From Tridacna crocea (taxonomy: Eukaryota > Mollusca > Bivalvia > Cardiida > Cardiidae): a DNA stretch of 64,000 nt. The notes under the pieces are model-generated. The model searched no databases. It was not told where the DNA came from and saw only the letters and a list, made by a program, of their open reading frames with translations. Both the position numbers and the translations under genes were made by a program. Of this stretch, positions 62,815-64,000 are shown one piece after another (position 1 is the stretch's first letter; each line of letters opens with the position of its first letter). The stretch spans positions 56,922,192-56,986,191 of the forward strand of contig OX031061.1 of the NCBI GenBank assembly GCA_943736015.1, written 5' to 3'.

Positions 62815-63263
62815 CGTAGTTGCAATTGCAAGGTAAACAGTTGAAAGCTTCCTTTCACAATGATAGCTGCCTTTGCAGAAAGTGTAGATCAAAGATCAGC
62901 CTATGCAAAAAACATGCAATCAACTCTTTGATGTTTTCTTTGACATTGGGTTTAATTCAAGATTGAAAATGTCTTGCAGGTTCACTTGACCCTTTAATAA
63001 TTCACTACAATAGACCCTCTAAAAGACAGACTTTGAAAACAGCGTGTGTGGGGGAGGGGGGGGAGGGGGTTGGAATACTGCAATTAGCCTGTCTGTGTCC
63101 GTGTGGTGTCGGTCCTTCCTTCTGTCTGTGTACAAAATACTGTCAAAGTGCTGGCAGGGGTACAAAGTCATATTCAGTACCAGCTCTAGTTTCTACTGTT
63201 TCACAGGCAAATTTTGTAATGTTAATTTAGATGTCTGCAAAATTCATTCAAATTTGATATGTG
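62815..63263. other. No gene seen; G-rich tract at 63047-63070
   Basis: Contains a worn AGATCAAAGATCAGCC hairpin scrap at about 62890. No exon recognised. Confidence 0.4.
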
Positions 63264-63497
63264 TTAATCCATTACCACACAATCCCTACTTTTGAAGCCC
63301 CTAAGAAAGAAGCCTTTAGAAAATATTGTGGGAAAAGGAGAAAATGCTGGTAACCAGCATTTTCTCCTTTTCCCACAATAATTTCTACCCTTCACGAAAC
63401 AAATTTCAAGTTTTCAGTCATGTTTATTTTGTTGTGTGCAAAATTAATGCTTTTGATTTGGACAAACCTAAAATTTTGTCGTTTCGTAATGGGTTAA
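63264..63497 (+). mobile_element. pbA MITE
   Basis: TTAA at both ends; a 6-bp insertion (AATTAA) in the long arm after GTGCAA. Confidence 0.88.
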
Positions 63498-63556
63498 ATA
63501 TTGTTGTTTGGTAAAGAGGTAGATTATATTCCTGCTTCAAGCAGAAGAGAATTATC

Positions 63557-63995
63557 TTAACCCATTACCACACGAGAATAATTTAGACTGGTCCAAATTG
63601 AAAGCGTTTGCAGACGACAAAATAAAAGTGACTGAAAAATTGAAATTTGTTCTGGGAAGGGTAGAAAACACTGTGGGAAAAGGAGAAAATGCTGGTTACC
63701 AGCATTTTCTCCTTTTCCCACAGGGTTTTCAAAAGGCTTCTTTCTCAGGGGCGTCAAAAGTAGGGATTGAGTGGTAATGGGTTAACCGTGTACCACACAA
63801 TCATTGACGACCTTGGAAATAGGACCTTTGAAAACATTGTGTGAATAGGAGAAAATGCTGGTAACCAACATTTCACACAATGTTTTGTTACTTATCAAGG
63901 AAAAATTGCGTCATTTGAGCCACTTTAAAATTATCGTCGGCAAATGCTTTCAATTTGGTTAGGTCAAAAATTCTGCTGTGGGGTAAAGGGCTTAA
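63557..63995. mobile_element. Two abutting pbA MITEs at the window end
   Basis: 63557-63785 (-) is nearly intact. 63782-63995 (+) shares its left TTAA and has lost most of the right stem (AACCAACATTTCACAC). Confidence 0.85.
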
Positions 63996-64000
63996 TCCTT

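Noticed and set aside
4255-63757. Many short frames containing GENAGNQHFLLFPQCFLPF or GENAGYQHFLLFPQCF
   Set aside because: Both are translations of the two sides of the pb MITE hairpin; they recur with every copy and in both orientations.
1511-63995. Recurrent palindromic repeats as a CRISPR-like array
   Set aside because: The repeats are dispersed, 228 bp long, flanked by TTAA, and the DNA is eukaryotic; there are no regular spacers or cas genes.
1-64000. Retrovirus-like, LTR, Polinton-type or LINE coding remnants
   Set aside because: I looked for reverse transcriptase, integrase, protease, capsid and polymerase motifs in the translated frames and saw none.

Overview
The window looks like nuclear DNA of a bivalve mollusc. 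The base composition is AT-rich, the genes are split by introns, and bacterial gene organisation is absent. The repeats are of types I associate with bivalves: tRNA-headed SINEs with a GATTGATT tail, a block of about 150-bp units built around the phrase AGGTCA...CTAGAGGCCACATT, and hairpin repeats ending near GCATTAAGCCC. The species cannot be named from this sequence. I recognised no retrovirus-like, Polinton-like or LINE coding sequence and no complete transposase.

Host genes are few. The best supported is a three-exon claudin/PMP22-type four-pass membrane protein on the minus strand (exons at 36489-36249, 32997-32848 and 31012-30837; 188 residues; both introns in phase 1 with GT-AG ends). 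A second minus-strand gene of unknown function is suggested by three phase-compatible exons (19702-19637, 18881-18792, 17640-17559), with a further isolated exon at 16636-16582. A possible plus-strand first exon (40358-40420), a possible plus-strand last exon (from 56741) and a possible minus-strand exon (53392-53331) are weak. Just upstream of the claudin-like start codon lies the 5' part of a Tc1/mariner-type transposase with a DUF4817-like N-terminal domain (36754-37211).

The dominating content is a very dense population of short palindromic MITEs flanked by TTAA, most likely non-autonomous piggyBac relatives. By hand I count roughly 95-100 full or partial copies, about 30 percent of the window. 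Each is about 228 bp, with termini starting CCC or CTC next to TTAA and an off-centre hairpin of up to 33-bp arms. Four types differ at the hairpin apex and the termini. pbA has apex TGCTGGTWACCAGCA. pbB has apex TTGCTCGTWACGAGCAA and termini CCCTTTCCCAAACAA. pbC has stem GGCAAAAGGTGAAA and termini CCCTTTACTCCATAG. pbD has an inner left arm ACATATCAACAACAGACAGC. In the feature list a MITE is on + when its short arm (the one reading GAGAAAGAAGCC in pbA) is on the left, and on - when its long arm (GCATTTGCAGACGACAAAAT) is on the left.

Layout: 1-5 kb MITEs and a TTAA-flanked longer element; 5.4-5.7 kb a TTGG simple repeat; 8.8-9.3 kb purine-rich low complexity; 11.7-13.4 kb a 57-bp satellite; 16.5-19.7 kb the unrecognised minus-strand gene; 20.2-24.1 kb a three-tier nested element whose innermost part carries about ten copies of a 14-bp motif; 24.5-30.3 kb MITEs and a SINE; 30.8-36.5 kb the claudin-like gene with MITE-filled introns; 37.2-40.3 kb mostly unique sequence; 40.4-64 kb almost continuous MITEs with SINEs, a bivalve-type tandem repeat, and two small satellites that appear to have grown out of MITE ends.
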